Positions 4,672-6,477 of a stretch of DNA of 6,477 nt are shown here, in pieces. Numbering within the stretch: the first letter of the stretch is position 1; the number at the start of each line of letters is the position of its first letter. The notes under the pieces were generated by a model. It did not search any database, had not been told where the DNA came from, and saw nothing but the letters and a program-made list of their open reading frames with translations. The stretch is from an uncultured Oscillospiraceae bacterium (GTDB taxonomy: Bacteria; Bacillota; Clostridia; Oscillospirales; Acutalibacteraceae). The translations under genes and the position numbers were made by a program. The DNA lies in NCBI GenBank assembly GCA_900552225.1, contig URYX01000100.1, forward strand, positions 1-6,477, written 5' to 3'.

Positions 4672-6333
4672 TCAGCGATCCTCCTGATGCGGAGAATGCG
4701 AGAAAATGTCCTCGGTGGTGGACTCCGGCCCTACAATCCGACGGTTGGCCGGGGCCTGCGCGGAGGGGGCATCTCCGGAATAACGCTCCGGATGCGGCTC
4801 CGCAGTCCGGGTCTCTCCCGCGCCCGACAGTGCTACCTTTTCCTCCCCGCTGCCCTCGGCAGGCTGCTTCTTCCGGATGAAGAACAGGTAAATCAGCACG
4901 CCCATACCGACCAGCAGCAGAATTCCGACCACCAGCAGCACGATAAACAGCACCAGCAGCAGCGAGGACTGCTGGGAATCTCCGCTGCTGTCCGTTTCTC
5001 CCTCGAAGCCGATCAGTGAGAAATGGCCGAGCACCGGCACCGTGAAGGTGACCACGCCGCCCTTGGCCGTCACCTTGGTCGGGGTCGCCACCACGCCGTC
5101 TCCGGTCATGGCCACACCGAACACCGTGCAGCCCTGCAGCGCCGTGGGAATCGGCAGCTCCACCGTATACATCATATTTTCCAGTGTCGAGGTGTCGTCG
5201 ATGCGGAGATCCAAGCCGTCCGCCGAAACGGCCTGCAGCGACAGCTGGAAGGTGATGGCATGTGCCGGAACATTCTTGAGCGAGGCGAAATCCGCACTGG
5301 CCTGGCGCGCCGTCTCGATCTGCTCCGCCGTCAGCGACAGCGGCGAGGTATAGAACGCACCGACCACGGTCCCGCCGTAGGTGGCGGTCAGGCGGGCATA
5401 ATCCGCCGCCGAAACGGAGATCCGCGCCTTGCCGTTGAAGGTATTGATGCCTCCGCCGAACGCCTTCAGCAGGTTGACATCCGACAGCACGTTCATCCAA
5501 ACGCGGTCGTCCGCAGCGGAGGTCGTGATTTCGCCGTGCACCGTCCCGTAGGTGGTACCCTGCGTACCGGTCGTAATCTGGCCGTCCGCGGACGGCAGTG
5601 TCGGCAGCGGCTGCGTCGTGCCGGTCGTGCCGGTGGTCTCCGTCGAGGAGGTCGTCGTGGTATCGCCGTTCGAGGTGGTGGTGCCCGATGCATTCTGCGA
5701 CGAGGTCGTGGTCTGGAAGGTCACCGTCTTATCGGCCGAGGTCGCCGTATATTCCACGCCGTCCGCCGTCTTCAGGCCGTCGAAATCCACCTGAACGGAC
5801 ATGCCCTCCTTGAGCTGCGGCAGCGAACGGAATTCCGCAGCACCGTCCGCATCCGTTTTGCGGCTCAGGTAGCGTTTCGTCGAGCCGACGCTCAGCCACA
5901 GCTCCGCGCCCTCAACCGGGTTGCCCTGGGCATCCGTCAGCACGGCCTTCAGGGTATTTTCCCCCGACCGCAGCTCCAGCTCCAGCCGGGTCTTTGCCTT
6001 TCCGGTATGTACGAATCCGCCCGGCTGCGTCACCTCCTGCGGCTCGCCGTCCTTTACGGAAAACCGATAGGTCACGTCATGACGGCCGTAGGGAGCCCCG
6101 GAGATATCCACCTCCGCCCGGGTTCCCTCGGTGTCGATCTTATCGCTGCCCAAAATCAGCTCACCGATGCTCATCTCCGTCAGGACGGCATCCTCCGCAT
6201 CCCATTCCACCAGCCAGTGTTCCCCGTTCTGCTCGGCCTTGGTGATGCGCACCGTCTCCTCGGCCGCAGCCTGCCATCCGAACGGCAGCAGGAGCAGCAG
6301 GCACAGGAACAGCGCCATTCCCCGTTTCATCAT
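4672..6333 (-). CDS. Unrecognised signal-peptide surface protein with Thr-rich linker, one C-terminal membrane helix and cytoplasmic tail
   Basis: I do not recognise a named family for this 553-aa protein. The visible layout is as follows. A Sec signal peptide (1 to about 24) has a Leu-rich core and an AAA-EE cleavage site. A beta-rich segment (about 27-110) follows, then a second (112-206) with TDAQGNPVEGAELWL...KTDADGAAEFRSLP, resembling Ig-like or carboxypeptidase-regulatory-like repeats of surface proteins. Next come a Ser/Thr/Gly-rich linker (207-241) and a larger domain (about 270-443) ending FTVPVLGHFSLIGFE, like the HFS-type end of many Firmicutes extracellular domains. A hydrophilic Ser/Asp/Gln stretch leads to one long membrane helix (about 457-486), the stop-transfer sequence IRKK, and a 64-residue polar tail. 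The inferred topology is outside/in. There is no LPXTG sorting signal. The start at 6333 (MMKRG) was chosen for its signal peptide and for AGGAAAGG about 10 nt upstream; the next Met is also possible. It is monocistronic in the window. A sensing, adhesion or envelope role is plausible but unproven. Confidence 0.85.
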   Translation of the reverse strand: MMKRGMALFLCLLLLLPFGWQAAAEETVRITKAEQNGEHWLVEWDAEDAVLTEMSIGELILGSDKIDTEGTRAEVDISGAPYGRHDVTYRFSVKDGEPQEVTQPGGFVHTGKAKTRLELELRSGENTLKAVLTDAQGNPVEGAELWLSVGSTKRYLSRKTDADGAAEFRSLPQLKEGMSVQVDFDGLKTADGVEYTATSADKTVTFQTTTSSQNASGTTTSNGDTTTTSSTETTGTTGTTQPLPTLPSADGQITTGTQGTTYGTVHGEITTSAADDRVWMNVLSDVNLLKAFGGGINTFNGKARISVSAADYARLTATYGGTVVGAFYTSPLSLTAEQIETARQASADFASLKNVPAHAITFQLSLQAVSADGLDLRIDDTSTLENMMYTVELPIPTALQGCTVFGVAMTGDGVVATPTKVTAKGGVVTFTVPVLGHFSLIGFEGETDSSGDSQQSSLLLVLFIVLLVVGILLLVGMGVLIYLFFIRKKQPAEGSGEEKVALSGAGETRTAEPHPERYSGDAPSAQAPANRRIVGPESTTEDIFSHSPHQEDR

Positions 6334-6343
6334 GTTCGGTACA

Positions 6344-6351
6344 CCTTTCCT
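6344..6351 (-). promoter_or_regulatory. Ribosome binding site of the surface-protein gene
   Basis: AGGAAAGG on the minus strand lies 10 nt upstream of the ATG at 6333 and 13 nt upstream of the second ATG at 6330. The spacing favours the first. It sits just downstream of a GC-rich hairpin in the leader. Confidence 0.55.
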
Positions 6352-6367
6352 TTCCGCATCCGCGGCG

Positions 6368-6389
6368 CGCGGAGCCTCGCGGCTTCGCG
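6368..6389 (-). other. GC-rich leader hairpin with GNRA-type loop
   Basis: Positions 6368-6376 and 6381-6389 are complementary over 9 positions with one mismatch (A opposite C in the minus-strand RNA) around the tetraloop GCGA. The structure lies in the presumed 5' leader of the surface-protein gene, about 17 nt upstream of its ribosome binding site. A role in mRNA stability or translation is possible but not shown. Confidence 0.4.
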
Positions 6390-6405
6390 GCAGCGGGTTG
6401 GTTTC

Positions 6406-6411
6406 TGTATA
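6406..6411 (-). promoter_or_regulatory. Candidate -10 box for the surface-protein gene
   Basis: TATACA on the minus strand is followed by a leader of about 70 nt. There is no good -35 box at 16-18 bp (GAACTC at 17 bp; TTGTGC is only 11 bp away). A better -10, TATACT at 6468-6473, lies at the window edge, where its -35 would be out of view. Which one is used cannot be decided here. Confidence 0.3.
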
Positions 6412-6477
6412 GACAAAAAATCGCACAAGAGTTCCGATGCTCCACATTACGGGAGATCTTATGCTGTAGTATAGCAT

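Noticed and set aside
4553..5500. Minus-strand 315-codon frame overlapping the surface-protein gene in another phase
   Set aside because: Arg/Gly/Ala-rich shadow that passes through the terminator at 4608-4645. The other frame has the coherent protein.
5594..5720. Short repeats in the GTCGT/GGTGG-rich stretch as a possible tandem repeat or CRISPR-like element
   Set aside because: They are explained by Thr and Ser codons of the linker. Units are irregular and there are no spacers.
5023..6474. Very long open frame on the plus strand opposite the surface-protein gene (483 codons)
   Set aside because: It is exactly antisense to a protein with signal peptide, linker and membrane helix. Its translation is His/Arg/Gly-rich and low in complexity, as expected from the reverse of GC-rich codons. 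No sensible start signal was seen.

Overview
The window looks like an ordinary chromosomal segment from a fairly GC-rich member of the Clostridia (Bacillota). The grounds are a CIRCE-controlled groES-groEL operon, strong AGGAGG-type ribosome binding sites, A/T-rich promoters set in GC-rich coding sequence, a Na+-coupled BrnQ carrier, and a Thr-rich surface protein with a signal peptide and a C-terminal membrane anchor. An Oscillospiraceae/Ruminococcaceae-like gut bacterium is my best guess. That is inference from style, not from an alignment.

All five supported genes lie on the minus strand, so transcription runs from high to low coordinates. From right to left they are: (1) 6333-4672, an unrecognised single-pass surface protein with a GC-rich leader, closed by a terminator at about 4608-4645; (2) 4416-3001, brnQ, with its own promoter at 4517-4545 and a terminator at about 2949-2986; (3) 2794-2510 groES and 2475-847 groEL, driven by a promoter at 2874-2901 with a perfect CIRCE operator at 2843-2869; (4) 675-121, a TetR-family regulator with a near-consensus promoter at 725-753. 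The left edge (20-105) holds two tandem perfect hairpins that probably end a plus-strand transcript entering from outside the window, convergent with tetR.

Each unit has its own promoter, so the neighbours need not share a function. groES and groEL form the co-chaperonin/chaperonin pair under HrcA control. brnQ handles branched-chain amino acid uptake. The TetR protein may control itself through an inverted repeat that brackets its -10 element. No mobile element, CRISPR array, tRNA or rRNA was seen, and no intergenic gap exceeds 300 bases. I do not see a clearly new multi-gene system. The least understood item is the surface protein and its cytoplasmic tail.
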